NCBI GenBank assembly: GCA_965232265.1
Contig: CBDDPH010000002.1
Span: forward strand, 2,294,001 to 2,358,000
DNA: 64,000 nucleotides
Direction of reading: 5' to 3'
From: VXRD01 sp965232265
Lineage (GTDB): Bacteria; Latescibacterota; UBA2968
A model generated the notes under the pieces. That model was not told where the DNA came from and ran no database searches. It saw nothing but the letters and a program-made list of their open reading frames with translations. Shown one piece after another: positions 1 through 8,980 of this stretch. The translations under genes were made by a program, and so were the position numbers. Every line of letters begins with the position of its first letter. Positions within the stretch are counted from its first letter, which is position 1.

Positions 1-622
1 TTTGATCCCCCAGGCCCGCCACATTTTCGTAATAGCAGCGAATTGCCACGACCCAATGCACGGATTCGTGGGCGTATAATCCCGCTTTGCGCGCGACCAT
101 TGAATTAAAACCATCGCAGCCGAGTACGACGCGGCCGTGTATTTCGCGTTCTCGGCCATCCACAACACCGCGCACGCCCACAATTTGCTCGTTTTCCCGT
201 ATCAGATCTTTGACGGCAAATCCCTCATAACAGGTGCGTACAACTTTTTTCGCTTCTTCAAAGAGAAAATTGTCCAGTACTTCGCGCCGGATCACAAACC
301 CTTCCATCGGTAGTATTTTGCCCGTGGCCTGATCCCGGTGGTCATACCGCCGCAAATCCACACGTGCATCCAGGTGATTCGGGCTGCCAAATACGACTTC
401 TCGAATGGTTGCGCCGGGCAATCGCGCGACCTTGTCGAACAAGTCGAGTTCGTGCAAAATCGACACGACTTTGCCCGAGAGCGCGTCGCCACAGATTTTA
501 TCCCGCGGAAATCGCGCCTTATCTACCAGACAGACATTGAGGCCCGCGCGATGGGCATATAACGCCGCTGTCGCACCTGCTGGTCCTGCGCCAACAATGA
601 TTGTGTCGTATAGCTCAGTCAT
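1..622 (-). CDS. FAD-dependent oxidoreductase, geranylgeranyl-reductase family (3' end outside window)
   Basis: Partial gene reading out of the window; about 207 N-terminal residues are visible. The N terminus is an FAD Rossmann fold: residues 7-20 read TIIVGAGPAGATAA (GxGxxG), followed by VDKARFPRDKICGDALSGK, the Cys-Gly motif typical of geranylgeranyl reductase/FixC-like flavoproteins. A second nucleotide-binding strand (RVVLGCDGFNS) lies near residue 180. Such enzymes reduce isoprenoid double bonds of lipids or quinones, but the substrate cannot be told here. The ATG overlaps the stop of the upstream DUF1015 gene (ATGA), with AGGGGAG just before it, so the two genes are translationally coupled. 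Confidence 0.85.
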   Translation of the reverse strand, partial: MTELYDTIIVGAGPAGATAALYAHRAGLNVCLVDKARFPRDKICGDALSGKVVSILHELDLFDKVARLPGATIREVVFGSPNHLDARVDLRRYDHRDQATGKILPMEGFVIRREVLDNFLFEEAKKVVRTCYEGFAVKDLIRENEQIVGVRGVVDGREREIHGRVVLGCDGFNSMVARKAGLYAHESVHWVVAIRCYYENVAGLGDQ

Positions 623-2007
623 ACTCCCCTCATATCGAGATTGCCATTGAGGTCGTCATCAATTATGGTATGGACAAGGCTTCGGCATTCCATATAGTAA
701 CGCTTTTCGTCGGCGTGTCCAATGGATATGGATTTTCGGGGGTAGGCGCCGTGGCGAACAATAGATTCGAAGACGCTGTCTTTTGAAATGGGTGGCATGT
801 AAAAACCGAGCGCGTCGGGTTTGTTGCCGAGGTCGTCGATTACGTCTTCGCCGTGGATGAATCCGACTTCGGCTTCGGTGTTTTCTCGCGTGAACAGGTC
901 GAGCGCGGCTTCCATTGTTTCGGGTATGGTTCTTTGAGATGGGTTTTCAATGACGAGTATGCCAAGGTCTCCTGCGGCGCGATAGGGAAGGCAGTGGGTG
1001 GATGCTGATGATAGGGCTATGGTGCGCTGATGTTGCGCGTCGGGGGATGAGACTTTTTCCAAATGCGCCCGGGTATCCGATGTGTTGAGCAGTGCGGCGA
1101 GGGTGTTGCATGTGGCCTTTGGATCAACGCGGGTGATCAGTCTGTGGATTGGCTCTATATCTATCGCGTCGTCGTGCAGGTTGATCAATTCGACCATGGC
1201 GTGTCTGGCTGGATGGTGTGCTGCGCGTTGTGTATCATGAAGTGTTGATTTAACTTTTTCCCAGGCTTTTTGCGCGGCGGCAAATGAGTGGTTGCCATCG
1301 CCCATGGCGTAGAGGAGTGTTTCGTTCTCGACGCCGTATTTTTGCTGGATGTAATCGGGTTCAATGCGTTTGGCGAGTTTTTGGGCAGTGCGCGCGATGT
1401 CTTTTTGGTCGTCGATCAAGTGATATTTGAGTTGTCCTCCGTTCATCATGAGTTCGAAATCGACGATGGCGGGATGGTTTTCGTCAAAGAGGGGTTCGAT
1501 AATTTCTTTTTTGGGGTCGTCGATGAGTACTAAAATATGCGGTGATTCGAGGGAGGCGTTGCCCCGAACTTCAAAACGCGCTTCGAGGTTTTTGGGATAG
1601 GTGCCCTCAGTTGTGCGGATGAGGGTTTTGGACTGGCTGCGGCTGTCGTAATGCTCGAGGTCGAGGGTGACGACGAGTCCCTTGCGCGATTTTCCAGAAG
1701 GTAAAATACGGTCAACGAGCAAAAAGCCTTCGGTTTCGCGGCGGAAAATGCCATCGGTGACAAAGCGTTTCATGTTGTTGTGTACGCGGGCAATGCGTTC
1801 TGTGTGTTCGTCGTCGTAGAGATAGACTTCGGGATAGATGAGGTCCAGGGTTGAGGGCGTGTCTCCCACAATGCTTTTGACTTCTTCCCAATACGAGATG
1901 TCGTGTACATACTGGTCACAGGCGATGACTGCCCATTTTCTCAAGTCGATTTCGGGATTTGGGAGCAATATTTTGGGTACGCCGAGCGCGATGTTGTCAA
2001 AAACCAT
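619..2007 (-). CDS. DUF1015 family protein
   Basis: 462 residues, near full length for the DUF1015 family (COG4198). The N terminus (IALGVPKILLPNPEIDLRKW, then a DQY motif) and the central AMGDGNHSFAAAQKAWE segment around residue 235 are characteristic of the family. Function is unknown; DUF1015 proteins are cytosolic, often sit near amino-acid metabolism genes and have been suggested to be kinases or hydrolases, which is not shown here. The start has an AGGGGA Shine-Dalgarno. The stop overlaps the start of the FAD oxidoreductase gene by four bases, so the two form an operon. Confidence 0.85.
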   Translation of the reverse strand: MVFDNIALGVPKILLPNPEIDLRKWAVIACDQYVHDISYWEEVKSIVGDTPSTLDLIYPEVYLYDDEHTERIARVHNNMKRFVTDGIFRRETEGFLLVDRILPSGKSRKGLVVTLDLEHYDSRSQSKTLIRTTEGTYPKNLEARFEVRGNASLESPHILVLIDDPKKEIIEPLFDENHPAIVDFELMMNGGQLKYHLIDDQKDIARTAQKLAKRIEPDYIQQKYGVENETLLYAMGDGNHSFAAAQKAWEKVKSTLHDTQRAAHHPARHAMVELINLHDDAIDIEPIHRLITRVDPKATCNTLAALLNTSDTRAHLEKVSSPDAQHQRTIALSSASTHCLPYRAAGDLGILVIENPSQRTIPETMEAALDLFTRENTEAEVGFIHGEDVIDDLGNKPDALGFYMPPISKDSVFESIVRHGAYPRKSISIGHADEKRYYMECRSLVHTIIDDDLNGNLDMRGV

Positions 2008-2147
2008 GGTGTTTTTCCCCTACAGAAGATCGATTCATTCTCATCAAACAGAGACAATTTAATGCTTTATCTCATAGTCTGCAAACACATACACTTTGAA
2101 AGGCATATACAAAGGAGACGGTTTGGCCGCCAAAAGGCGAGAAAAGT

Positions 2148-2180
2148 ATCCGCAGATGAACGCAGATAAACGCAGATGAT
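2148..2180 (+). repeat. Dispersed intergenic CGCAGAT repeat, copy 1
   Basis: Tandem short units (CGCAGATGAA, CGCAGATAAA, CGCAGATGA) preceded by TATC. Related copies lie near 7577, 13833, 26999, 39713, 46187 and 59095, always between genes. It sits in the 230-base gap between the DUF1015 gene start and the MFS gene end; no gene is seen in that gap. Confidence 0.8.
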
Positions 2181-2237
2181 AGATGGATGTGGAGGCTGGG
2201 GACTGGAGCGGTTCTCTCTCGTCTTGCGTTTTACGTC

Positions 2238-3386
2238 TTAACGTCTCGTGAAAGTCAGGACAACGATCAAGCCGATAAAGAGACCGGGAATAATGGAGAA
2301 GCCCGCTTTCAGGCTGGCACTGTCTCCGATGACGCCCATGATCCAGGGGGTGGTGCCAAATCCGGCAATGCCAAAGCAAGCGAGTACGACAAAGAGCATG
2401 GTGGTGTCAAAGGAGAGGTGTTCTGCGGCTTCGGCGAGGATGGTGGGCCAGAAGCAGGCGGTGGCAAATCCAGCGAAGATGAGGAGGATATAAAATCCGA
2501 TCAGGTTTTCGGAGAAGGGTATGCCGCTGCTGACGACAACACCGAGGATAGCGGAACCGAGCATCAGGGTTTTCAGGCTGATCATCTGGGACAATTTTGC
2601 GGAGAGCAAGCGGCCCAATGCCATTGTGAACGCAAAGACGACGACTGCAATTGCGCCGGCGCGGGGCATGTCTTGCAGGTAGGTTTCCACATAGCTGCGG
2701 CTCCAGAATATGAATGCGGCTTCGACACCTGCGCCCAAAAATATGGCGATGGCAAAGAGCCAGAATTTGGGCGTTTTGAGGATTTGTGCTATCAGGTGTT
2801 TGGATGATTGCTGATCTGCTATGGGGAGGGGAAAGCGCGATAGGTGGAACGAGATGCCCATGAAAAGCGCGCCCGCTGCAGCGATGCGAAATATGAGCCG
2901 CCAGGAATATCCGAGGGTCAGGAGTTCCCCAAAGAGGAGCGCAGAGACCATGACGCCGACGGGGTAAAAGGCGTTGGTGATGTTGAGGTATTTGCCCGAG
3001 TCTTTGGGGTGAATGTCGATGACGAGGGGATTGATGAGGGCTTCGGTGAATCCACCGCCAATGCCGGTGACCATGAGGGACAGGATGAGCATGGGATAGC
3101 TGTCGGCATAGCTGATCATGAGGAGGCCGATGGCGAGGAGATATTGCCCATAGGTCACAAAGTGTTTTTTGCCCCATTGGCGCGCGAGGATGCCGGACAG
3201 GATTAAGACGACGATCAAAAGACATGTTCGCGCGGTTTCCAGACCGCCGCTCTCAGAGAGGGAGATGGACAGGGCGCTGGATATTTCGGGCAGGCATATT
3301 GGGGTGACGACACCGCTGGTGGCAAACATCATAAACCCGCCCCAGCAGGCCAAGTCGAGTCTGGTGAGTTCGGTTTTCATAGGCAT
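2238..3386 (-). CDS. MFS transporter
   Basis: 382 residues, almost entirely hydrophobic with about 12 predicted membrane spans, the size of a major facilitator superfamily permease. A loop after the second span (ARQWGKKHF) matches the basic cytoplasmic loop of MFS proteins, and GxGGGFTEALINPLV around residues 108-122 resembles the fourth-fifth span region of sugar transporters. It starts two bases after the sulfatase stop, so the two are cotranscribed; this suggests uptake of a desulfated sugar or of the sulfated substrate. Substrate is inferred from context only. A similar MFS/sulfatase pair recurs at 48757-51534. Confidence 0.85.
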   Translation of the reverse strand: MPMKTELTRLDLACWGGFMMFATSGVVTPICLPEISSALSISLSESGGLETARTCLLIVVLILSGILARQWGKKHFVTYGQYLLAIGLLMISYADSYPMLILSLMVTGIGGGFTEALINPLVIDIHPKDSGKYLNITNAFYPVGVMVSALLFGELLTLGYSWRLIFRIAAAGALFMGISFHLSRFPLPIADQQSSKHLIAQILKTPKFWLFAIAIFLGAGVEAAFIFWSRSYVETYLQDMPRAGAIAVVVFAFTMALGRLLSAKLSQMISLKTLMLGSAILGVVVSSGIPFSENLIGFYILLIFAGFATACFWPTILAEAAEHLSFDTTMLFVVLACFGIAGFGTTPWIMGVIGDSASLKAGFSIIPGLFIGLIVVLTFTRR

Positions 3387-3388
3387 CG

Positions 3389-4876
3389 CTATTCCAGATA
3401 ATCCATTTCGGGGCGCAAGTCCCAGCGGACGGTATCTGCGGGTTTGGTGTGGCGTGCCCAGGCCGTGAGGATGCGGGAGTCCCTGTTTCGGGCGGCGAGT
3501 TGAGCGGCGATGGCGTTGGGATCCCAGCCGTCGAGGATGCGGGCGGTGAAATTTTTGATCAGGCTTTGACAGGACGAATCGTTAGCGCGGTCGTGCAATT
3601 CGTTGGGGTCTTCTTTGAGGTTGAAAAGCTGGCAGGGCTGGTTGTGGTAATAATTGAATTTCCATTCGTCCTGCCGAATCATGCGCTGGTACACGCCTTC
3701 GGGAGAGAAGGGACCGCCACCGCCGGCTCTGTCCTGGCAAAATTCGGAGAAGGCGAGGTTGTCCCAAGATGTGTTTTCGCCGCGCATAAGCGGCAGGAGA
3801 GAACGCCCGCGAGAGTGGGGGAGTTCGGGACATTGCATGGCGTGGATCATGGTGGCGTTGAGATCGAGCGAAGAGATGACATTGTCAAAGTGCTTGCCTT
3901 CGGGCAGGTGACCGGGCCATGAGAGGATGGCGGGTACTTTGGCGGAGTGCTCGTAAAAGGTTTGTTTCCACCACAGGCCGTGTTCGCCGGCTTGTTCGCC
4001 GTGGTCAGACATGTAAATGACGAGGGTGTTGTCGATCAGATCGTTTTGGCGGAGGGCTGTGAGTATCTGCCCGATCATGTAATCCATGCGATCCACAAGT
4101 GCCCAGTATGCGGTGCGTGCGCGGTGGATTTCGACTTCTGTGACGGTTTCAATGCCGCAGCGTTCGCGCCATTGTTTGATGTGGGGATGCAGGTCGTCTG
4201 AGAAGGGGACAGAGACAGCAGGGGGCGGTACGCGACCGTCGTAGCGTTCATAGTCGGCGCGGCGCGCGACAAAGGGCTGGTGGGGGAGCATATACCCAAC
4301 GGTGAGAGAGAAGGGTTCTGCGGGTTGTCCGGCGCGTTTTTTTACGCCCAGGCGGTCGAGGTGTGCAACGGTTGCTGCAGTTGCGTCTTCGTCGTGTACC
4401 TGATACGCGCTTTGTCCAATGCCCGATTTCGTCAGGCTGACGCGGGCGGGACCTGCGGTGCCCGAGAGCATTCCGTGGTTGACGCCGCCGCCACCGGGAT
4501 GATTGGGGCCGTGGTCGCCGACGAGGCGCTGCGCGTATCCGTGTAGCTGATCCGGTCCGTTGGAATGCATGCGTCCGACGAGCACGGGGTCGTAACCGCC
4601 CGCGCCCATGGCATGGGCAAATGTGGGAATGCTCGAGTTGAGAATATGGGAGTTTGTCCACACTTCGTTTTCAAAGGGATAGCGTCCAGATAGCATGGAC
4701 ATGCGCGAAGGCACGCATATCGGCGAGGGGCAATAGCAGTTTTCAAATACAACGCCGTTTGCCGCGAGGCTGTCGAGGTTGGGGGTTTGTACGACTTTGT
4801 CGCCATAACAGCCCGTCACATAAGGGTCGTGCTGGTCGGAGTGGATGTAGAGCAAGTTGGGTTTTGAATGTGCCAT
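3389..4876 (-). CDS. Sulfatase (formylglycine-dependent, family S1)
   Basis: 495 residues. The N terminus NLLYIHSDQH supplies the first metal ligands. CVPSRMSMLSGR at residues 54-65 is the C-x-P-S-R signature whose Cys54 would be converted to formylglycine. MSDHGEQAGEHGLWWKQTFYEHS near residue 290-310 (split here by the DHGE motif) carries the downstream metal and sulfate ligands. No signal peptide is obvious, so it may be cytoplasmic or exported by another route. It hydrolyses sulfate esters, probably of carbohydrates. It is first in an operon with the MFS transporter. No sulfatase-maturating enzyme is visible in the window. Confidence 0.92.
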   Translation of the reverse strand: MAHSKPNLLYIHSDQHDPYVTGCYGDKVVQTPNLDSLAANGVVFENCYCPSPICVPSRMSMLSGRYPFENEVWTNSHILNSSIPTFAHAMGAGGYDPVLVGRMHSNGPDQLHGYAQRLVGDHGPNHPGGGGVNHGMLSGTAGPARVSLTKSGIGQSAYQVHDEDATAATVAHLDRLGVKKRAGQPAEPFSLTVGYMLPHQPFVARRADYERYDGRVPPPAVSVPFSDDLHPHIKQWRERCGIETVTEVEIHRARTAYWALVDRMDYMIGQILTALRQNDLIDNTLVIYMSDHGEQAGEHGLWWKQTFYEHSAKVPAILSWPGHLPEGKHFDNVISSLDLNATMIHAMQCPELPHSRGRSLLPLMRGENTSWDNLAFSEFCQDRAGGGGPFSPEGVYQRMIRQDEWKFNYYHNQPCQLFNLKEDPNELHDRANDSSCQSLIKNFTARILDGWDPNAIAAQLAARNRDSRILTAWARHTKPADTVRWDLRPEMDYLE

Positions 4877-5565
4877 TGTGTGTCCTGTTTTTTGGTTATG
4901 ATCGGGACGGTTGACACCTGCATGCCCCAGTCCAGCGCGTACCTGGCGTTGGGCGTGTGCGAGCCAGGCGGGCGCCGGTAGGGACGCTCGTCAATTCGCG
5001 CTCCTTTGCCCTTGACGAACCGGTTCTCGCCGCGAGCGTCATAGAACGCCGTCTTGGAAGTGCCAACCTCGGATGCGTTGACGAAGGTGTCATCCCCGCC
5101 GCCACCATCGACGCGCACGGAAATTCGTCCCATGGTCCCCGCGATCTCCACCCTGTCGTTTCCGCCCCTGAGATATATTCGGACTTCCTGCGTTTCTTCG
5201 GGGTGGAACGTCCTCTCGAAGTAGGGCGTCGTTGGATCTTCCGCCAGACCGATACGGACGACGAGATCGCCGTTCTGCACGTGCTCACACTGGAGGTATT
5301 CGTCCCGATCGGTCGCTTTGATTTCGGCCTGGCGATTAATCAACGCATAGTATCTGTCGGCAAAGTTGGGCAGCGCGTCTCGCCGCAATATGAGGCCCGC
5401 GATCAGAGCATCGCCAATGCGCTGGTCGTATGGCTTTGGAAGCCGACGGACTGCTTCTTCGATGACTGAATTTGGCAGGTCCCTCCGAAATTCCGCTACC
5501 ACCGAATCCCACGCCGGCTTGTCGAGTTCGACCAGAAATTCGCGATCCACCTCCCAGCGCACCAT
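4816..5565 (-). pseudogene. Fragment of a large outer-membrane (BamA/TamA-like) protein, missing both ends
   Basis: The reading frame from about 5565 to 4924 resembles the middle section that precedes the beta-barrel in large BamA/TamA-like outer-membrane proteins: LDKPAWDSVVAEFRRDL, RRLPKPYDQRIGDAL, then TFHPEETQEVRIYL and VDGGGGDDTFVNAS. No start, signal peptide or barrel is present. The family match breaks off at about 4924 just where the barrel should begin, and the frame then runs into the sulfatase promoter and start. The upstream end is joined out of frame to a patatin N terminus at about 5555-5570. I read it as a relic left by deletion; a misassembly is possible. Family assignment is from memory of conserved stretches. 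Confidence 0.6.
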
Positions 5566-5791
5566 AACTCGCGCCCACGATTAAATCAATGGGTATGCCT
5601 TCGCGCTCGAGCACGCGCAATACGCCGATATGACTCCCGCCACGCGCGCCTCCCCCACTGAGCACCAGGGCGACTTGGGGCCTCTGTTTTGCAAAAGAAG
5701 GAAGCGCGATAGACAGGGCAAAACCGAAACACAAGAAAAAAACAAATCGGCTTTTAACGATTGCTCTATCAAATAAGTTTATTAAATCCAT
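5336..5791 (-). pseudogene. Truncated patatin-like phospholipase N terminus
   Basis: Residues 10-35 form a signal peptide (FVFFLCFGFALSIALPSFA). They are followed by VALVLSGGGARGGSHIGVL, the oxyanion-hole motif of patatin/RssA phospholipases, and IDLIVGASYGAL, the nucleophile elbow GxSxG with Ser at about residue 76. Family homology ends there, at about position 5555; the rest of the frame is out-of-frame sequence of the next fragment. The catalytic Asp and C-terminal domains are absent, so it cannot be active. The first codons lie in a dispersed repeat (see 5770-5806). Confidence 0.7.
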
Positions 5792-5806
5792 TGGACGCCT
5801 GCTCAA
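5770..5806 (+). repeat. Dispersed repeat ending in TGGACGCCTGCT, copy 1
   Basis: The sequence TCAAATAAGTTTATTAAATC followed by CATTGGACGCCTGCTCAA is nearly repeated at 32880-32921. Here it overlaps the first codons of the broken patatin gene and abuts the response-regulator stop, which suggests it marks a rearrangement point. Confidence 0.55.
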
Positions 5807-5808
5807 AT

Positions 5809-6429
5809 TTAGATCAGTCCTCTCTGCATCGCAATTGCGGCGGCTTCTGTGCGGTTGCCCGCGCCGAGTTTGCCCAGGATTTCGCTGACGTGAAATTTTA
5901 CCGTGCGTTCGGAAATGTTGAGTTGATCGGCGATTTCTTTGTTTAACAGTCCTGTTGCCAACAGGTGTAGCACTTCTTTTTGCCGTGCGGTCAATGCATC
6001 GGGGTTGTTCACGCTGTCCAATAGCTTGGAAGCGATGAGGGGTTCGAGCAGGGATCCGCCTTCGTTCACCACGCGCACGGCGCGGAACACATCGTCTCGG
6101 GGCGCGCCTTTGAGCAAATAGCCTTTTGCGCCAGCCCGCATCGCCGATACGATGCGCTCGTCCGTATCAAAGACTGTAAACACGATCACCCGCACGCTGC
6201 TTCCCTGTTCTCCCAGTCGCTGGAGCGTCTCAATACCATCTACGCGCGGCATTTCCAGATCGAGCAATAGCACATCGGGGGTGCGTTCGGCGACCAGGTG
6301 CAATGCTTCTGCGCCATCGCCCGCTTCTCCTATGACCTCAAAATCGGGTTGGGTCTGTAGCATGGCAATCAGGCCATCGCGCACAACGGGATGGTCGTCT
6401 GCAACGACAATGCGGATGGGTTTGTTCAT
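5809..6429 (-). CDS. NarL/FixJ-family response regulator
   Basis: 206 residues. The receiver domain spans about 5-120: acidic pair D11-D12, phospho-acceptor D57 (VLLLDLEMPRVDG), conserved Thr in FTVFDTD, and Lys in GYLLKGA. The C-terminal LuxR-type helix-turn-helix spans about 140-206, with LTARQKEVLHLLATGLLNKEIA and ISERTVKFHVSEILGKL. It is a DNA-binding regulator controlled by the adjacent histidine kinase, whose stop overlaps its start by four bases. Target genes are not evident. Confidence 0.95.
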   Translation of the reverse strand: MNKPIRIVVADDHPVVRDGLIAMLQTQPDFEVIGEAGDGAEALHLVAERTPDVLLLDLEMPRVDGIETLQRLGEQGSSVRVIVFTVFDTDERIVSAMRAGAKGYLLKGAPRDDVFRAVRVVNEGGSLLEPLIASKLLDSVNNPDALTARQKEVLHLLATGLLNKEIADQLNISERTVKFHVSEILGKLGAGNRTEAAAIAMQRGLI

Positions 6430-7571
6430 ATCTCGCGCTCCAGGGGAATGTGGATTTCCAGACGGGTGCCGCGGTCGGGCGCGCTTTCAATCGCAAATGA
6501 ACCGCCCAGCAGATGCGCCCGCTCATTCAAGCCAATGAGGCCATGTCGATCTTCTCGCACATTTGCCGGATCAAATCCGCGACCGTCGTCTTCGACTACG
6601 AGCTGGGCGTATTGAGGCGTTGATGTCAGTTCGATGAGGATTTTTTTTGCCTCTGCATGCTGCGCGATGTTGTTCAACGCCTCTTGTGCCATGCGATATA
6701 AGCTGGCTTCTATTCTGGCGGATAGGGGATGTTCGCCAATGCTTTTTACGCGTATATGCGCCGCGCCGCCAATATTTTGTCCCAGAGTTTCCAGTGCTTC
6801 AATCAACGTGCGATTTTCAAGTGGGGCAGCGCGCAAATCCAGCACTGCCCGCCGCGCATCTTCCAGGTTATCGCGTGCCAGAGCGATGGCTTCGCGCACG
6901 GTTTCGGACAGGATTTTGCGATCTGTATTGCCGTCGAGCAAGGCATCCAGTGTTTCCAGACGCATTAAGATCGCCACCAGATTCTGGCCCAGAGTGTCGT
7001 GTAATTCCCGCGCGAGTCTGAAACGCTCATCTACTGCACCAGTTTCAATACTTTTTTCGTATAGACGCGCGCGTTCAATTGCAATGCTCATCAAGTCGCC
7101 CACTGTGTTGAGCAAGCGCAGGTCTTCTTCCGAGAGTTCTCGCCATTTGACACTGCCCACGTTTAATACGCCCACTTTTTTTTGCTGAGCGTACAGCGGG
7201 ATACTCGCGTGATACTGCAAGCCATCTGTGCCTTCGACAAGTCCTTTCAGGCGGCTACAGGCCACGACATTCACATTTGCCGCACCCTTTAAGTCGCCTT
7301 TTTGGTAGGTGTCCAGACAATAGCACCAGCCCCCCATTTTGCCCGGGTTGTCGCGCAGTACAGGGGGCAGGTTTTGCGCGGCTGCGAGATAGGGTTGGTG
7401 GGTGTCTTCGTGCATGAGCCAGATCCAACCCGTGCTCAAGCCGAGCAGTGCGGCTACTTTTTCAAGCGCCGTTTCGAGGGCTTGATCGAGATTGACGGAT
7501 TGGTTGAGCGCGTGGGCAATCGCGTTGAGGATTGAGAGTTCGCGATTGCGTTGTTTGAGTTGGTCTGACAT
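6426..7571 (-). CDS. GAF-domain sensor histidine kinase (HisKA_3)
   Basis: 381 residues, with no membrane span, so cytosolic. A GAF sensor domain covers about 20-170, with a Cys pair (GWCYCLD, residues 81-87) and another Cys at 105 that could bind a cofactor. The dimerisation and phospho-acceptor helix FRLARELHDTLGQNL places H191 as the phosphorylated residue. A HATPase domain follows (NNIAQHA N-box, EDDGRGFD G1-box, RHGLIGLNERA). It is the NarL-type partner of the overlapping downstream response regulator. The signal is unknown. Confidence 0.93.
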   Translation of the reverse strand: MSDQLKQRNRELSILNAIAHALNQSVNLDQALETALEKVAALLGLSTGWIWLMHEDTHQPYLAAAQNLPPVLRDNPGKMGGWCYCLDTYQKGDLKGAANVNVVACSRLKGLVEGTDGLQYHASIPLYAQQKKVGVLNVGSVKWRELSEEDLRLLNTVGDLMSIAIERARLYEKSIETGAVDERFRLARELHDTLGQNLVAILMRLETLDALLDGNTDRKILSETVREAIALARDNLEDARRAVLDLRAAPLENRTLIEALETLGQNIGGAAHIRVKSIGEHPLSARIEASLYRMAQEALNNIAQHAEAKKILIELTSTPQYAQLVVEDDGRGFDPANVREDRHGLIGLNERAHLLGGSFAIESAPDRGTRLEIHIPLEREI

Positions 7572-7576
7572 AAAAG

Positions 7577-7632
7577 TATCCGCAGAAAAAAACGCGAGTA
7601 ATTTGAGCGTTTTTCGCAGATGAACACAGATA
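7577..7632 (+). repeat. Dispersed CGCAGAT repeat, copy 2 (diverged)
   Basis: TATCCGCAGA, then AACGCGAGTAA and TTCGCAGATGAACACAGATA. It is a diverged copy of the repeat at 2148, located upstream of the histidine kinase start. Confidence 0.6.
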
Positions 7633-7688
7633 AAACGATTTAATATTTGCGAATTGGGTTTTCAGCCTCTTCGGCCCGGTGTCAGTTT

Positions 7689-8957
7689 TTAGTTTTTTGT
7701 AGCGAGGTGCTTAAAATCATGCCCTGTTGGTGCTTGGAATACGCTGAGGTCAAATTCGGGCACGACGGATAAGATGTGGTCGAAAATATCCGCCTGAATT
7801 GCCTCGTAATTCGCCCATACCGTGTCGCTGCAGAAGACGTAAATTTCTATTGGCAAGCCGTGTTCCTGCGGCGGCAGTTGCCGCACCAAAAATGTCAGGT
7901 CCAAGTTGACTTTTGGATGATTTCTCAAATACGCCGCGATGTATGCCCGAAACGTGCCCACGTTGGTCATGCGACGCCCATTTACCAGACTCGACTCATC
8001 TACCTCTTGCGTCTGGTTGAATTTTGCGAGTTCGTCTTTCTTGTGTTCGATATAGGCAGCGATGTATTTGATTTTTGAAAATCGCGCCAACATCTCTTCG
8101 TCGCAAAATTTGATTGTTTGAATATCGATTAAAATTGACCGCTTGATCCGCCGCCCACCCGATTCCTGCATGCCGCGCCAGTTCTTAAACGATTCGCTGA
8201 TCAATGCATACGCCGGGATCGTAGAGATTGTTTTATCCCAATTTTGCACTTTTACGGTGGTCAATGCCACTTCAATGACATCGCCATCGGCGCCGTATTT
8301 CGGCATCTCGATCCAATCGCCCACGGCGACCATTTTATTCGCGCTCAGTTGTATGCCCGCGACCAGTCCCAGGATGGCATCTTTAAATACCAGCAAAAGC
8401 ACGGCCATCAATGCACCCAATCCGCTCAGGAAATATACGGGATTGCGATCTAACAAAATTGACAACGTCAAAATGCCGCCTACAAAATACGTCAGTATTT
8501 TCAAGACCTGCACAAAACCCCTACCGGGGACTTCGCGGGAGATCTCAAAGGTTTGATAGACAGATAGCGCGGCATTGAGAAATGCCGCAATCACCCAGAT
8601 GCCGATGATTACGGTCACGACCCGAATGGTATCCCGAATAATCGCTGCGTAATAATCCCGATCTTCTGCTGTCATGCCCGCAAGTGGCAAATCGGCCAAA
8701 AGGTAGATGACGACTGCGGGAGCCAGATACGCCAATCGGTCCAGAACCCGATGCTCTACAAATGCATCGTCCCAGGGTGTTGTCGTTTTTTCAATGACGT
8801 ACTTTAGCGTTCTCAGGGCGATGCGCTTGACGATAAAATCGGCAATTACACTGAGTGCCACAATGCACAGGCCGACCAATAGGGGCGCGGTCCAATTTTT
8901 AGCCATCTCTGGTTCGGCACCCAGGCTGAGTAACCAGTCGTAAATGAATTCCAGCAT
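7689..8957 (-). CDS. Mechanosensitive ion channel, MscS family
   Basis: 422 residues. About four to five N-terminal membrane helices (to about residue 190) are followed by the MscS pore and beta domain: GLVAGIQLSANKMVAVGDWI, then VQNWDKTISTIPAYALIS, and a C-terminal alpha/beta domain. Longer than MscS (about 286 residues) and similar in size and layout to YbdG/YnaI-type channels. It releases solutes on hypo-osmotic shock. A monocistronic-looking gene. Confidence 0.92.
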   Translation of the reverse strand: MLEFIYDWLLSLGAEPEMAKNWTAPLLVGLCIVALSVIADFIVKRIALRTLKYVIEKTTTPWDDAFVEHRVLDRLAYLAPAVVIYLLADLPLAGMTAEDRDYYAAIIRDTIRVVTVIIGIWVIAAFLNAALSVYQTFEISREVPGRGFVQVLKILTYFVGGILTLSILLDRNPVYFLSGLGALMAVLLLVFKDAILGLVAGIQLSANKMVAVGDWIEMPKYGADGDVIEVALTTVKVQNWDKTISTIPAYALISESFKNWRGMQESGGRRIKRSILIDIQTIKFCDEEMLARFSKIKYIAAYIEHKKDELAKFNQTQEVDESSLVNGRRMTNVGTFRAYIAAYLRNHPKVNLDLTFLVRQLPPQEHGLPIEIYVFCSDTVWANYEAIQADIFDHILSVVPEFDLSVFQAPTGHDFKHLATKN

Positions 8958-8980
8958 TATAAATCCCTACGTCCCTTGAG

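Noticed and set aside
2187..2807. Long plus-strand open frame opposite the MFS gene
   Set aside because: Gly/Asp-rich shadow of an authentic hydrophobic minus-strand gene; no Shine-Dalgarno and no family resemblance.
2407..3225. 272-codon minus-strand frame inside the MFS gene
   Set aside because: Pro/His/Arg-rich, out of frame with a full MFS protein on the same strand.
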